From NCBI GenBank assembly GCA_964567755.1, contig CAZMNW010000037.1, positions 290,330 through 354,329 on the forward strand: a stretch of DNA of 64,000 nt, given 5' to 3'. The stretch's first letter is position 1; each line of letters opens with the position of its first letter. The DNA comes from DASRJW01 sp964567755 (GTDB taxonomy: Bacteria > Krumholzibacteriota > Krumholzibacteriia > G020349025). Positions 45,316 through 55,058 of this stretch are shown here, piece by piece. Under the pieces are notes generated by a model, which did not search any database, was not told where the DNA came from, and worked only from the letters and a program-made list of their open reading frames with translations. The position numbers and the translations under genes were made by a program.

Positions 45316-45597
45316 GTGCAAGTGCTTGGGCTACTTTGGCTTACGGTGGCGTGCAAGAGTGGTGCAGCGCGGCCGGGGAGGGCCTGGAGGGGAGTTCCCA
45401 TCGCTCCTGGATCGCGGGACTTCTTACGTTATTCTCACCTCGGCGTCGAGTTCGTCATCATTCTCATCGCGTTTGCCCTGGGAGGAGCCTGGCTCGACGA
45501 ACGCCTCTCGGCCGGCGGTCTGGTGACGTTGGCGGGCATTTTCGCCGGAGCCGCGATTGGCTTCTACTTCATCTACCGGACCATCGCGCGGAAGTAG
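45316..45597 (+). CDS. atpZ: AtpZ, ATP synthase accessory membrane protein
   Basis: Small membrane protein found at the head of many atp operons. RDFLRYSHLGVEFVIILIA and WLDERLSAGG, with two membrane helices, are the family features. The annotated GTG gives 93 aa, but the first 28 residues are unlike the family and no GTG has a ribosome site. An in-frame ATC at 45400-45402 follows a strong GGAGGGGAG run and would start right before the conserved part. The true start is therefore uncertain. Confidence 0.85.
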   Translation: MQVLGLLWLTVACKSGAARPGRAWRGVPIAPGSRDFLRYSHLGVEFVIILIAFALGGAWLDERLSAGGLVTLAGIFAGAAIGFYFIYRTIARK

Positions 45598-45979
45598 GGC
45601 GACTCTTCCGCTGCGCCTTGCCGGGATCACCCTGGCGCTTTGCGCCGCCGCTGCGTACCCTGCGTACCGGTTCGGGGGTTGGGAGAGCGTGCTCTGCATG
45701 CTCCTCGGGGCGGCGCTGAGCCTGATGACGATCGTGTTGAGCTACCTGCTGTTGTCCTGGGTGTTTCGACGCTCGCGCCAGCTGCAGGTGGCGCTCGTGC
45801 TCGGTGGCTTCGTCGTGCGCCTGATCACCCTGTTCGGGCTGTTGTCGTGGTTCGCCCGCTCGGTGAGCCTCGACCTGAATCAGCTGGTCCTGTGGCTGAT
45901 CGGGTTCTACCTGGTGCTCGTCGTCGCCGAGGCCCGCGAGCTGGCCGCGACGCAACGAAAACGGACTGCGGAGGCCTGA
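45557..45979 (+). CDS. atpI: AtpI-like ATP synthase subunit I
   Basis: Membrane protein of up to 140 aa with four hydrophobic segments, the size and position of AtpI, an assembly factor for the c-ring. Overlaps atpZ by 41 bp if the TTG at 45557 is used; a start near 45611 (CTG) would fit the first helix better. The sequence is divergent and the assignment leans on position. Confidence 0.75.
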   Translation: MASTSSTGPSRGSRATLPLRLAGITLALCAAAAYPAYRFGGWESVLCMLLGAALSLMTIVLSYLLLSWVFRRSRQLQVALVLGGFVVRLITLFGLLSWFARSVSLDLNQLVLWLIGFYLVLVVAEARELAATQRKRTAEA

Positions 45980-45980
45980 C

Positions 45981-46730
45981 GTGGCACACGATCCGAATCG
46001 CATCGACATCATCCATCACCTGATCGATGCAAAGGTGACGCTCCTCGGCAGCGAGCTGCCCTTGGGCATCACCAAGCACGTCCTCATGATGTGGGTGGGT
46101 GCGCTGCTGCTCATCGTCGTCCTGAGTCTGGCGGCGCGCCAGCGTGGCGATGTGCCGCGTGGCGCACGCAACTTCTTCGAGCCACTGATCCTGTTCATCC
46201 GCAATGCCGTGCTGCTGCCGAACATGGGCGAAGCGGGACTGCCCTATCTGGGGTTCTTGCTGACGATGTTTTGTTTCATCCTCATGTGCAACTTGCTGGG
46301 ACTGGTGCCCGGTGGCGCGACGGCGACCGCCAACGTCTCGGTCACCGCGACCTTGGCGCTGATGAGCACCGCGGTGACGCACTTCGCCGGCATGCGCCAG
46401 AATGGCGTCGTGCACTACTGGAAGTGTCTCGTGCCGCCGGTGCCCTTGTGGCTGTGGCCTCTCATGCTCGTCGTCGAGCTCATCGGGATGCTCGCCAAGC
46501 CATTCGCGCTCGCGATTCGACTCTGGGCCAACATGAATGCCGGCCACATCGTGCTGTTGGTCATCATGGGGTTCATTTTTCTGTTCAAGAATTGGGGGGT
46601 CGTCGGCATTTCGGTGGTGGGTGGCGTCGTCCTGTCGATGCTCGAGCTGTTCGTGGCACTCGTCCAGGCCTACGTCTTCACGTTCTTGACCGCTGTGTTC
46701 ATGGGCCTGGCGCTCCACCCGGAGCACTAG
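45981..46730 (+). CDS. atpB: ATP synthase F0 subunit a
   Basis: 249 aa with five or six membrane helices. The essential Arg is in FALAIRLWANMNAGH; the last helix has QAYVFTFLT. It forms the proton half-channels against the c-ring. GTG start directly after the atpI stop. Confidence 0.96.
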   Translation: MAHDPNRIDIIHHLIDAKVTLLGSELPLGITKHVLMMWVGALLLIVVLSLAARQRGDVPRGARNFFEPLILFIRNAVLLPNMGEAGLPYLGFLLTMFCFILMCNLLGLVPGGATATANVSVTATLALMSTAVTHFAGMRQNGVVHYWKCLVPPVPLWLWPLMLVVELIGMLAKPFALAIRLWANMNAGHIVLLVIMGFIFLFKNWGVVGISVVGGVVLSMLELFVALVQAYVFTFLTAVFMGLALHPEH

Positions 46731-46760
46731 GGGGTCGTTCGCGTAGAAGGAGGAATCGCG

Positions 46761-46982
46761 ATGGAGGGTCTCGGATTGTTGGGGGCAGGCATCGGCGCCG
46801 GCATTGCGGTGATCGGCGCCGGGATGGGCATTGGCCGTATCGCGGCGAGTGCGGTGGAAAGCATCGCGCGCCAGCCAGAAGCGAGCGGGGAAATTCGTGG
46901 CAACATGATTCTGACCGCGGCGCTCATCGAAGGCGTGGCTCTGTTCGCCTGCGCCATCTGCTTCATGATCCAGAGCAAATGA
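46761..46982 (+). CDS. atpE: ATP synthase F0 subunit c
   Basis: 73 aa hairpin of two membrane helices. The ion-binding carboxylate is Glu57 in AALIEGVALF; the polar loop is ARQPEASGEI. Glu57 is followed by Gly and helix 1 lacks the Gln of sodium-type rings, so this ring should use protons. GAAGGAGGAA precedes the ATG. Confidence 0.96.
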   Translation: MEGLGLLGAGIGAGIAVIGAGMGIGRIAASAVESIARQPEASGEIRGNMILTAALIEGVALFACAICFMIQSK

Positions 46983-47074
46983 CCCCAATGGGGCGGCGGA
47001 CTCCCTGCCAGAGCTCCGGCGCTCGCGGAGTTGCTTCGCGCCAACACGGAGGTGGGACCATCCGATTCCGACGC

Positions 47075-47716
47075 ATGCAGCCCGTGGTGATCGCGGCCTG
47101 GCTCGTGGCCGTCGTCGCCGTGCCGGCCGCTGGCCAGCATGGCGAGCCGGCCGTTGGCGCGGCCCAGACCGAGCCTGGCCCGAGCGACCACGCCGAGGTC
47201 GAGCCAGCCCCCAGCATCATGAACGTCGACCCCGGCGTCATGGTCTGGACCGTGGTCACCTTCGTGGTCCTGCTCGTTGTGCTGCGTTTCACGGCGTGGA
47301 AGCCGCTCATCTCCGCTCTCGAGGCGCGTGAGCAACGCATTCGCGATGCGATCGCAGAGGGGGACCAGGCGCGGCGTGATGGCGAAGCCTTGCTGGCGCA
47401 ATACCAGCAGCAATTGGATCACGCCAAGGCCGAGGCACTCCAGATCATCGAAGAAGGCAAAGCCGATGCCTTGCGCCTGCATCAAGACATCCTCGACAAG
47501 GCGCGCGCCGAAGCCGACGAGTGGAAGCAACGCACGCATCGCGAGCTGGATCTGGCGGCCGATCAGGCCAAGAAAGAACTGTGGGAGGAATCGACGCGCT
47601 TGTCGCTGCTGTTGGCCGAGCGGATCCTGCAGCGGAGCTTGAACGCAGCCGACCACAAGGATCTGGTGGAAGAGTTCCTGCGGCAGTTGCGCGCGACGCC
47701 GGCACCACGAGCCTGA
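47075..47716 (+). CDS. atpF: ATP synthase F0 subunit b
   Basis: Peripheral stalk subunit: a membrane helix (VMVWTVVTFVVLLVV) then a long coiled coil. An extra hydrophobic N-terminus (QPVVIAAWLVAVVAVPAAG) looks like a signal peptide, as in some b subunits of other phyla. Start uncertain: this ATG has no ribosome site; an ATG at 46979 overlaps the atpE stop; and an in-frame ATC at 47060-47062 lies 7 nt after a perfect GGAGG (47048-47052) and gives RFRRM before the signal sequence. Confidence 0.9.
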   Translation: MQPVVIAAWLVAVVAVPAAGQHGEPAVGAAQTEPGPSDHAEVEPAPSIMNVDPGVMVWTVVTFVVLLVVLRFTAWKPLISALEAREQRIRDAIAEGDQARRDGEALLAQYQQQLDHAKAEALQIIEEGKADALRLHQDILDKARAEADEWKQRTHRELDLAADQAKKELWEESTRLSLLLAERILQRSLNAADHKDLVEEFLRQLRATPAPRA

Positions 47717-47735
47717 GCAGGACGGAGAACGATTC

Positions 47736-48290
47736 GTGCACATCGAACCCGTGGCAGGCGTCTACGCCGAGGCGTTGCTCGCCATCGCCGAGCAGCGCGG
47801 CCAGACCGAATCGCTGGTCGTCGAGCTGGAAGGCCTGGCGGCGCTCTTGCGCGCGCAGCCGGAGATCCAGCAGTTCGTCGACACACCGGTCATCGACCCG
47901 GACGTGAAGAAGCGTGTGTTGGAAAAAGCTCTGAGCGGTCAAGTGCAACGGGTTTTGATCGACTTCCTGTGCCTGTTGATCGACAAGGGCAGAATCGCGA
48001 TGTTGAGTGACATTGCGCTCGTCTTCCGCCAGCGCATGGAGCACGCAGCCGGACGCGTGCGCGTGCAAGCAGCCAGCGCTGTCGCGCTCACGGAAGCGAA
48101 CGCACAAGGCCTGGCGGAGCTGTTGCGCGCGCGCTTGCAATGCGAGTGCATCGTGGAAACGACGGTCCAGCCCGCGCTTCTCGGCGGGTTGGTGGTCACC
48201 ATCGGGGACACCATCTACGACGGCTCGGTGCGCGCCCAACTCCGGCGCATCCGCGAGGCCATGATGAGGAGCAGCGGCTATGAAAATTAA
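47736..48290 (+). CDS. atpH: ATP synthase F1 subunit delta
   Basis: 184 aa OSCP/delta protein joining the b stalk to the alpha-beta head. Starts with VAGVYAEALLAIA; C-terminal LLGGLVVTIGDTIYDGSVRA is the family signature. Overlaps atpA by 11 bp. Confidence 0.95.
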   Translation: MHIEPVAGVYAEALLAIAEQRGQTESLVVELEGLAALLRAQPEIQQFVDTPVIDPDVKKRVLEKALSGQVQRVLIDFLCLLIDKGRIAMLSDIALVFRQRMEHAAGRVRVQAASAVALTEANAQGLAELLRARLQCECIVETTVQPALLGGLVVTIGDTIYDGSVRAQLRRIREAMMRSSGYEN

Positions 48291-49812
48291 GGCCGAAGAA
48301 ATCACATCCGTCATCCGCAAGCAGATCGAAGAGTACCGCAGCCAGCTCGACGTCGCGGAGGTTGGCACGGTGCTCGAGGTCGGAGACGGCATCGCCCGCA
48401 TCTATGGGCTCGCCAATGCCATGTCCGGCGAGATGCTGCAGTTCGAAGGCGGTGTGCAAGGGCAGGTCCTCAACCTGGAGGAAGACTCCATCGGCGCCGC
48501 CATCTTCGGCGACTACCTGCAGGTGCGCGAAGGCCAGCAAGTGCGCAGCACCGGGCGCATCCTCGAGGTCCCGGTGGGCCAGGGGTTGGTGGGGCGCGTC
48601 GTCGACCCGCTCGGCATGCCGATCGACGGGCTGGGCCCGGTGCGACCCGATCGCACCCGCCCGGTCGAAATGATCGCTCCCGGGATCGCCGACCGCCAGC
48701 CGGTGAACACGCCGCTGCAGACCGGGATCAAGGCCATCGACGCCATGACGCCGATCGGGCGCGGCCAGCGCGAGCTCATCATTGGCGACCGCAAGACCGG
48801 CAAGACCACCATCGCCATCGACACCATCATCAATCAGAAGAAAGAAAACGTCCTCTGCGTCTACGTCGCCATCGGCCAGAAGGAATCCACGGTCGCTGCC
48901 GTCGTCGACACCCTGAAACGCCATGGCGCCATGGACTACACGATCGTCGTTTCGGCCAATGCTTCGGATCCGGCGCCGTTGCAGTACATCGCGCCTTACA
49001 CCGGCTGCGCCATGGCCGAGGAGTTCATGTACAACCATCACCGGGACACGCTGGTGATCTACGACGATCTGACCAAGCAGGCGCAGGCCTACCGCCAGCT
49101 TGCCCTGTTGTTGCGCCGGCCTCCCGGGCGCGAGGCCTATCCAGGCGACATCTTCTACCTGCACAGCCGTTTGCTCGAACGCGCGGTGAAACTTTCCGAC
49201 GACTTGGGTGCCGGGTCGCTCACCGCACTGCCGATCATCGAGACCCAGGAAGGCGAAGTCTCGGCCTACATCCCGACCAACGTCATCTCGATCACCGATG
49301 GCCAGATCTACCTGGTCCCGGACCTCTTCTTCGCCGGTGTGCGTCCGGCGGTGGATGTCGGCATTTCGGTGTCGCGCGTCGGCGGCAAGGCGCAGGTGAA
49401 GGCCATGCGCCAGGTGGCCGGGTCGTTGCGTCTGGACCTGGCGGCGTACCGCGAGCTCGAGGCCTTCGCCCAGCTCGGCACCGAGCTCGACCCGGTGACG
49501 CAGGCCAAGCTCGACCGCGGGGCGCGCATGGTGGAGCTGCTCAAGCAGCCGCAGAACCAGCCGCTGCATGTCATCGATCAGGTGCTCGCCATCTACGCCG
49601 GCACCCGCGGTCATCTCGATAAGATCCCGGTGAATCGGATCCGAGAGTTCGAGCGCATGCTCCTGGAGAGCGCGCACACCGCACATCCCGAGGGTTGGAA
49701 GCAGCTCGACGACGCCAAGGCGATTCCGGAGGACATGATGTCCACGATCGACGAGCGCATTCTCAAGATTCGCGAAGCGTTCCTGAGCGGCAAGGCCTAC
49801 GACCCGCGCTGA
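48280..49812 (+). CDS. atpA: ATP synthase F1 subunit alpha
   Basis: 510 aa, non-catalytic nucleotide-binding subunit. P-loop GDRKTGKT (usually GDRQTGKT), then the LEL-type C-terminal domain. N-terminal KAEEITSVIRKQIEEY is standard. Starts inside the end of atpH, so the two are coupled. Confidence 0.97.
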   Translation: MKIKAEEITSVIRKQIEEYRSQLDVAEVGTVLEVGDGIARIYGLANAMSGEMLQFEGGVQGQVLNLEEDSIGAAIFGDYLQVREGQQVRSTGRILEVPVGQGLVGRVVDPLGMPIDGLGPVRPDRTRPVEMIAPGIADRQPVNTPLQTGIKAIDAMTPIGRGQRELIIGDRKTGKTTIAIDTIINQKKENVLCVYVAIGQKESTVAAVVDTLKRHGAMDYTIVVSANASDPAPLQYIAPYTGCAMAEEFMYNHHRDTLVIYDDLTKQAQAYRQLALLLRRPPGREAYPGDIFYLHSRLLERAVKLSDDLGAGSLTALPIIETQEGEVSAYIPTNVISITDGQIYLVPDLFFAGVRPAVDVGISVSRVGGKAQVKAMRQVAGSLRLDLAAYRELEAFAQLGTELDPVTQAKLDRGARMVELLKQPQNQPLHVIDQVLAIYAGTRGHLDKIPVNRIREFERMLLESAHTAHPEGWKQLDDAKAIPEDMMSTIDERILKIREAFLSGKAYDPR

Positions 49813-49832
49813 GGCTGTTCCGAGGAGCTCCC

Positions 49833-50702
49833 GTGGCGAAGGCGAAAGCGATCCTCAAACGTCGGCGAGTGGTCACCAACACGCGTAAGATCACGCGCAC
49901 GATGGAGCTGGTGTCGACCGCCAAATTCCGGCAGTCCTTCAATCGTGTCGAGGGCGCCAAGCCCTACTATGACAGCATTCTCGACGTGATGCAGGACTTG
50001 TCGCGCGCCGATTTGCGAATCGACCATCCCTTGCTGCGCCGGCGCGAGCCCGTGCGGCATGTGACCATGTTGTTGCTGACCTCGAACCGCGGGCTGTGTG
50101 GCGGATTCAACACGCATCTGTGCCGCAACGGGCGCGATACCATCGAAGAACTGCGGCAGAAAGGTGCCCAGGTGGCGTTGCACGTCTCCGGCAAGAAGGG
50201 CATCGCCTTCTTCCGCTTTCGCCACTTCGAGCTCGCCACGAGCCACACCGCCTTCGGCGATCGCCCGACCTATGCGGCCGTGGAAGCGTTGGCCGACGAC
50301 TTCATCGCCGCCTACGAGAGCGGGCGCACCGACCGGGTCGTCGTCTGTTCGCAGCGCTACCTGTCGGCGGCGTCGCAGCGGCCGCAGATCGAAACGCTGC
50401 TGCCCATCACGCCGCGCGCGGCCGCGGACGCAGCCGTGCGGCCGCTCGACTACCTGATGTCGCCCGACGCGGCGGGTTTGATGGCGCGACTGCTGCCGGC
50501 CTGTTTCAAGATCGTGCTGTATCAGTTGTTTCTGGAAACCGCCGTGGGCGAGCACCGCGCGCGCATGGTGGCGATGAAGAATGCGACCGACAACGCGGAA
50601 ACGATGATCAAGACGCTGACGCGGCGCTACAATCGCGCACGGCAAGGGCAAATCACGAACGAGATTTCCGAGATCATGGGCGGCGTCGAAGCGCTGAAGT
50701 GA
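49833..50702 (+). CDS. atpG: ATP synthase F1 subunit gamma
   Basis: 289 aa central rotor shaft. N-terminal RVVTNTRKITRTMELVST and C-terminal KNATDNAETMIKTLTRRYNRARQ are the two coiled-coil signatures. GTG start with GAGGAG 5 nt upstream; a longer open frame into atpA is not used. Confidence 0.95.
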   Translation: MAKAKAILKRRRVVTNTRKITRTMELVSTAKFRQSFNRVEGAKPYYDSILDVMQDLSRADLRIDHPLLRRREPVRHVTMLLLTSNRGLCGGFNTHLCRNGRDTIEELRQKGAQVALHVSGKKGIAFFRFRHFELATSHTAFGDRPTYAAVEALADDFIAAYESGRTDRVVVCSQRYLSAASQRPQIETLLPITPRAAADAAVRPLDYLMSPDAAGLMARLLPACFKIVLYQLFLETAVGEHRARMVAMKNATDNAETMIKTLTRRYNRARQGQITNEISEIMGGVEALK

Positions 50703-50736
50703 AGTCTGCTGCAACCCCGAAGGATGAGGCAAGCCG

Positions 50737-52149
50737 ATGGCGACCAAGGGCAAGATCGTGCAGGTGATCGGATCGACGCTGGATGCGCAGTTTCCTCGCG
50801 GGGAGCTGCCGGCGATCTACAACGCGCTGCAAGTCGAGTTCGAGCTTGGCGGGCAGCGCCACACTCTCTGGTGCGAGGTCGAGCAGCACATCGGCGGTGG
50901 CAAGGTGCGCGCCGTGGCGCTTGGATCCACCGACGGCTTGCGCCGCGGCCTGGACATCGTCGACACCGGCAGCCCGATCACGGTTCCGGTCGGGGAGACC
51001 AACCTGGGCCGCGTCTTCAACCTCGTCGGCGAGCCGGTGGACAAGAAGGGGCCGGTCGAGGTGCGCGAGCGCCGCCCGATCCATCACGCCCCGCCCGAGT
51101 TCTGCGAGCTGGAACCGAAGACCGAGATCTTCGAGACCGGCATCAAGGTCGTCGATCTGCTGGCCCCCTACGTCAAGGGCGGCAAGACCGGCCTGTTCGG
51201 CGGCGCCGGGGTCGGCAAGACGGTCATCATCCAGGAGCTGATCCACAACATCGCGCAGGTGCACGGCGGCTTCTCGGTGTTCGCTGGCGTCGGCGAACGC
51301 ACGCGCGAGGGCAACGACCTGTGGCTCGAGATGCAGGAATCCGGCGTCATCGACCGCACCGTGCTCGTGTTCGGCCAGATGAACGAGCCGCCGGGCGCGC
51401 GCTTGCGCGTCGGGCTCTCGGCGCTCACCATGGCGGAATACTTCCGCGACGAGAGCGGCGCCGACATCCTGCTCTTCATCGACAACATCTTTCGCTTCAC
51501 CCAAGCGGGCGCCGAGGTGTCGGCGTTGCTCGGCCGCATGCCGTCGGCGGTCGGGTACCAGCCAACCCTGTCCACCGAAATGGGCGAGCTGCAAGAGCGC
51601 ATCACCTCGACGCAACATGGATCCGTGACCTCGATCCAGGCCATCTACGTCCCGGCGGACGATTACACCGACCCGGCGCCGGCGACCGCCTTCACCCATC
51701 TGGATTCCACCACCAACCTCTCGCGCGGCATCGCCGAGAAGGGCATTTATCCTGCGGTGGATCCGCTGGAGTCGACTTCGCGCATCATGGACCCGCAATA
51801 CGTCGGCGAAGAGCACTATCGGGTGGCGCGCGAGGTCCAGCGCATCCTGCAGCGTTACAAGGATCTGCAGGACATCATCGCCATCCTCGGCATGGACGAG
51901 CTTTCCGAAGACGACAAGGTGCTGGTGGCGCGCGCGCGCAAGATCGAACGTTTCTTTTCGCAGCCGTTCCACGTCGCCGAGACCTTCACCGGCTTCAAGG
52001 GCATCTATGTCAAACGCGAGGACGCTATTCGCTCGTTCAAGCAGCTCACGGACGGGAACTTCGACCATTTGCCGGAGTCCGCCTTCATGTACGTCGGCAC
52101 CATCGAGGATGCCGTCGAGAAGGCCAAGTCGATGGGGACCAAAGTCTAG
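50737..52149 (+). CDS. atpD: ATP synthase F1 subunit beta
   Basis: 470 aa catalytic subunit. P-loop GGAGVGKT, catalytic Glu in GVGERTREGNDL, and DELSEDD (for DELSEED) in the C-terminal lever. Only 34 nt from atpG. Confidence 0.97.
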   Translation: MATKGKIVQVIGSTLDAQFPRGELPAIYNALQVEFELGGQRHTLWCEVEQHIGGGKVRAVALGSTDGLRRGLDIVDTGSPITVPVGETNLGRVFNLVGEPVDKKGPVEVRERRPIHHAPPEFCELEPKTEIFETGIKVVDLLAPYVKGGKTGLFGGAGVGKTVIIQELIHNIAQVHGGFSVFAGVGERTREGNDLWLEMQESGVIDRTVLVFGQMNEPPGARLRVGLSALTMAEYFRDESGADILLFIDNIFRFTQAGAEVSALLGRMPSAVGYQPTLSTEMGELQERITSTQHGSVTSIQAIYVPADDYTDPAPATAFTHLDSTTNLSRGIAEKGIYPAVDPLESTSRIMDPQYVGEEHYRVAREVQRILQRYKDLQDIIAILGMDELSEDDKVLVARARKIERFFSQPFHVAETFTGFKGIYVKREDAIRSFKQLTDGNFDHLPESAFMYVGTIEDAVEKAKSMGTKV

Positions 52150-52218
52150 ATCCGCGCCAGCTGCCTGCCGCGAGCGGCGCACGCTGGGTGGATCGGGTGG
52201 ATCTGTGAAGGAGGGCCC

Positions 52219-52605
52219 TTGCCCGAACCCATGCACGTGCGGGTGGTGACCCCGGACCGTCCGGTCTTCGACGGCCCGGCGGACTTCATCGTCGTCCCGG
52301 CACACGATGGTGAGATGGGAATCCTGCCGCGGCACGCTCGCTTTCTCGGTGCGCTCGGCCTGGGCGAGCTGCGCATCACGCGCGGTGCGGATCTCGAACG
52401 CTTCTTCCTCGACGGCGGTTTCGTCCAGGTGACCGACGGGAAGGTCACGGTGCTTTGCGATCACGCCACGCCGCTCGATGGCCTCGATGTCGCGACTCTC
52501 GAGGCGGCGGCGGTGCAGGCCAAGGCCGCCGGCGCCGCGACCGCGGCGGCGCTCGGGCAGCGCGCCGCCGTGGCGCGCCGCGTCGCTGCCCGTGTGCGCA
52601 AGTAG
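52219..52605 (+). CDS. atpC: ATP synthase F1 subunit epsilon
   Basis: 128 aa. Beta-barrel domain with VVTPDRPVFDGPADFIVVPAHDGEMGILP (family start, here split by length) and a helical C-terminal tail rich in Ala. TTG start after GGAGG; an ATG at 52231 is possible. Last gene of the atp operon. Confidence 0.93.
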   Translation: MPEPMHVRVVTPDRPVFDGPADFIVVPAHDGEMGILPRHARFLGALGLGELRITRGADLERFFLDGGFVQVTDGKVTVLCDHATPLDGLDVATLEAAAVQAKAAGAATAAALGQRAAVARRVAARVRK

Positions 52606-52656
52606 AACCGCGTCTGCGGCCTACGACACCCGACTGCCTGTCATTCCGCAGCAGCG

Positions 52657-52696
52657 AAAAAAAGCGGCCGGGAACATTCCCGGCCGCTTTGTCTTC
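52657..52696. terminator. Bidirectional terminator between atpC and the metalloprotease gene
   Basis: 14-bp perfect stem (52661-52674 with 52677-52690), A-tract on the left and a T-rich tail on the right, so it works for both converging operons. Confidence 0.92.
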
Positions 52697-52717
52697 GGCA
52701 CTCGCCTCACGTCATGG

Positions 52718-55054
52718 TTAGCGGAGCATGACCACGCGGCGGCTGAAGGCCTGCCCATTCACGGTCATGCGCGCGAAGTAGACGCCCGCACTGGTATTCT
52801 CGAGCTTCCAACTCGTGGTGTGCCAACCGGCCGGCACTGTGCCTTGGATTAGGGTGCCGACCCGTCGCCCCGCGACATCGAACAACACCAGCTCCACTTG
52901 CGAGTCCGTCGGCAGACCGAAGCGGAACACCGTGCCATCGACGGGCGGGTTCGAGCCCGCGATGGCGAATGACACCTCGCGTGGGATTTCGATCTCGGGT
53001 GCCGGCGTGCCAGCGTCGCTGATCCGGCCGCGGCCCGAGGCCTGGCTGAACGGGACCTGCACCTCGACCGACTTGGTGCTCGTGTTGCCGGCCGCATCGG
53101 TGCAGGTGATGCTGACGGTGTACGTCCGACCGTCGCCCGTGCCCGACCTCTCGGAACGCAGGCGCACCAGGTGCGCGTCCGTGATCTCCCAATCCGGTGC
53201 CGTGTCTCCGTCGCCCAGGCCATCGATGGGCTCGTCACTCGCGACGCTCAAGACGCAGCCGCCATCCGGACAGTTGTCGGCGACGTCGTAGGCGATGGTG
53301 ACGTTGCGCATGCCATGGTTTGGCGACCACAGCGTGGTCGGCGACGGCGTGGCGCCGCTGATCGCTGGTGCCTCCCTGTCGACCACGGTGACGTCGAAGG
53401 AGCAGCTCAGCCCCGTTTCCGACGTGCACGTGACGGTCGTGGTGCCGAGCGGCAGGATCGAGCCCGGCGGCGGATCGCAACTCACCATGCCGCAGATCCC
53501 GGTTGTCGTCACGCTGTAGTCGAACACCGCATCGCATCGACCCGGGTCGGCGGCGATGGTCGTGTCCGGCAAACAGGCGAAGACGCATTCCTGGTCGTTC
53601 GGGATGCCGTTCAGGTTGTCGTCCGGGAACCAACCAATGTCGCGGAAGAGCGGCAAGGTCAGATCCTCTGGTGGTTGCACGCTGTGCGTCAGATCGTCAT
53701 TGATGGACGGTTCCATCAGCAAATTGCGGAAGGCGATGGGATCCCAATGCGACACCGAGGAACCGGTCTGCACCGGATTCGGTGCGTTCATGAGCGCGCG
53801 CCCATTGGCGTCGGCGCCGGCAAACACTGCCTGGTCCACCCCCAACGTCACCTGCACCGGACCGCCCGCGAGCGCGGCCTTGATGGCGTTGCCGTCGGCG
53901 AGCGTGACGCGCACCGACGGGATGATGATGGTGGGATCCGTCCCGCCCAGGCCGGCGGGCGGACCTCCGGCCACGTTGTCCGCAATGATGACGCCGATGG
54001 CGCCCGCATCCTGGGCGTTCTTCACCTTGACCACGAAGGTGCAAACGCCGCGGTCGATGAGCGCGATCTTGCCCATGAGCGAGCCGGCGGCGAAACCAGT
54101 GCAGCCATCGCCTCCGGGGGCCACGCCATCGTCGGCGACAATCACCTCACCGCTTGTGCCGGGGGAGGAGAGCGGCGGCCCGAAACTGGCGGCACCCACG
54201 GCGAAGATGCCGGCAAGGCTGGGCGGGTCGGTCACCCGCAGCAACGGCGTTCCCAGCGACAGGACCGCCGGGACGGCGGCGGTGACCTCAGGGCCAGTCC
54301 ACACGAGACGTCGCGAGTTGATGGCGGAAACCACGCGCTCGGCGTTCGTCATCTGGTTCCAGGTCTTGCCTGTGGTGAGGTCGAGCAACTGCCGACCGTA
54401 GATGTCGGTCAGGTTGCTGGACTGCGCGCCCGTCGTCAAGCTGGCGAACTGCTGGAAGCCGAGACCATGGGCCAGCTCGTGCAACAGCACGCCGACGAGG
54501 TCGATCTGGGTGCCGTGGTTGCCGTCGAGCCCGTAATACCAGCCACGCCCGGTGAGACACCCGGTCTGCCCGAGGTTGCTGTTGAAACGGGCGCGGATGT
54601 CCAGCGAGCCCGGGTTGATGTCGAAGCCGGCGCGTTTCTTCGCCAGCGCCGACGAGTACCAGGTGGCCGGAAACTCGGGTCCCGGGAAGAACCCCGCGGG
54701 GATGAAGTTGGCATAGATGAAGATCGTGCCGGCCGAGCCCAACGTCGCGGCCGTCGCCGTGCAGCCGAGCGGATTGAACTGCGCATCGACCTTGATCTCG
54801 ACGTTGCTGTCCAGCGTATTGGCCCAGAGTTCGGCCGCAAATTGAAAGGCGATCAATCGCTGCTGGCCAACCGTCGTCCCGGGGTTGCCGCCAATCGGGG
54901 CCGCGACCGTCGGGTCGTTGAAGCCCTCGGTCGGGCCGTCCCCGTTGATGATCGAGATCGTGGCGCCAAGTGACGAGACTCTCTGCAATGCGCCGAAGCT
55001 GCTCGCGGGGAGAAGTGCCAGGAGCAGCAGGCAAGCGATGATCCGGGTGGTCAT
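52718..55054 (-). CDS. Secreted PA-domain zinc metalloprotease with sorting domain
   Basis: 778 aa. Signal peptide; metalloprotease region with HELAHGLGF (zinc His192 and His196, Glu193); a PA domain inserted around residues 270-420 (IALIDRGVCTFVVKVKNAQ); then HYR-type and Ig-like modules, and a C-terminal FlgD-Ig-like sorting domain ending ASGRGRI... and SAGVYFARM. GGAG precedes the ATG; the longer frame to 55210 reads into the upstream gene. Likely exported to the surface like the C25 protease. Confidence 0.86.
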   Translation of the reverse strand: MTTRIIACLLLLALLPASSFGALQRVSSLGATISIINGDGPTEGFNDPTVAAPIGGNPGTTVGQQRLIAFQFAAELWANTLDSNVEIKVDAQFNPLGCTATAATLGSAGTIFIYANFIPAGFFPGPEFPATWYSSALAKKRAGFDINPGSLDIRARFNSNLGQTGCLTGRGWYYGLDGNHGTQIDLVGVLLHELAHGLGFQQFASLTTGAQSSNLTDIYGRQLLDLTTGKTWNQMTNAERVVSAINSRRLVWTGPEVTAAVPAVLSLGTPLLRVTDPPSLAGIFAVGAASFGPPLSSPGTSGEVIVADDGVAPGGDGCTGFAAGSLMGKIALIDRGVCTFVVKVKNAQDAGAIGVIIADNVAGGPPAGLGGTDPTIIIPSVRVTLADGNAIKAALAGGPVQVTLGVDQAVFAGADANGRALMNAPNPVQTGSSVSHWDPIAFRNLLMEPSINDDLTHSVQPPEDLTLPLFRDIGWFPDDNLNGIPNDQECVFACLPDTTIAADPGRCDAVFDYSVTTTGICGMVSCDPPPGSILPLGTTTVTCTSETGLSCSFDVTVVDREAPAISGATPSPTTLWSPNHGMRNVTIAYDVADNCPDGGCVLSVASDEPIDGLGDGDTAPDWEITDAHLVRLRSERSGTGDGRTYTVSITCTDAAGNTSTKSVEVQVPFSQASGRGRISDAGTPAPEIEIPREVSFAIAGSNPPVDGTVFRFGLPTDSQVELVLFDVAGRRVGTLIQGTVPAGWHTTSWKLENTSAGVYFARMTVNGQAFSRRVVMLR

Positions 55055-55058
55055 GGCG

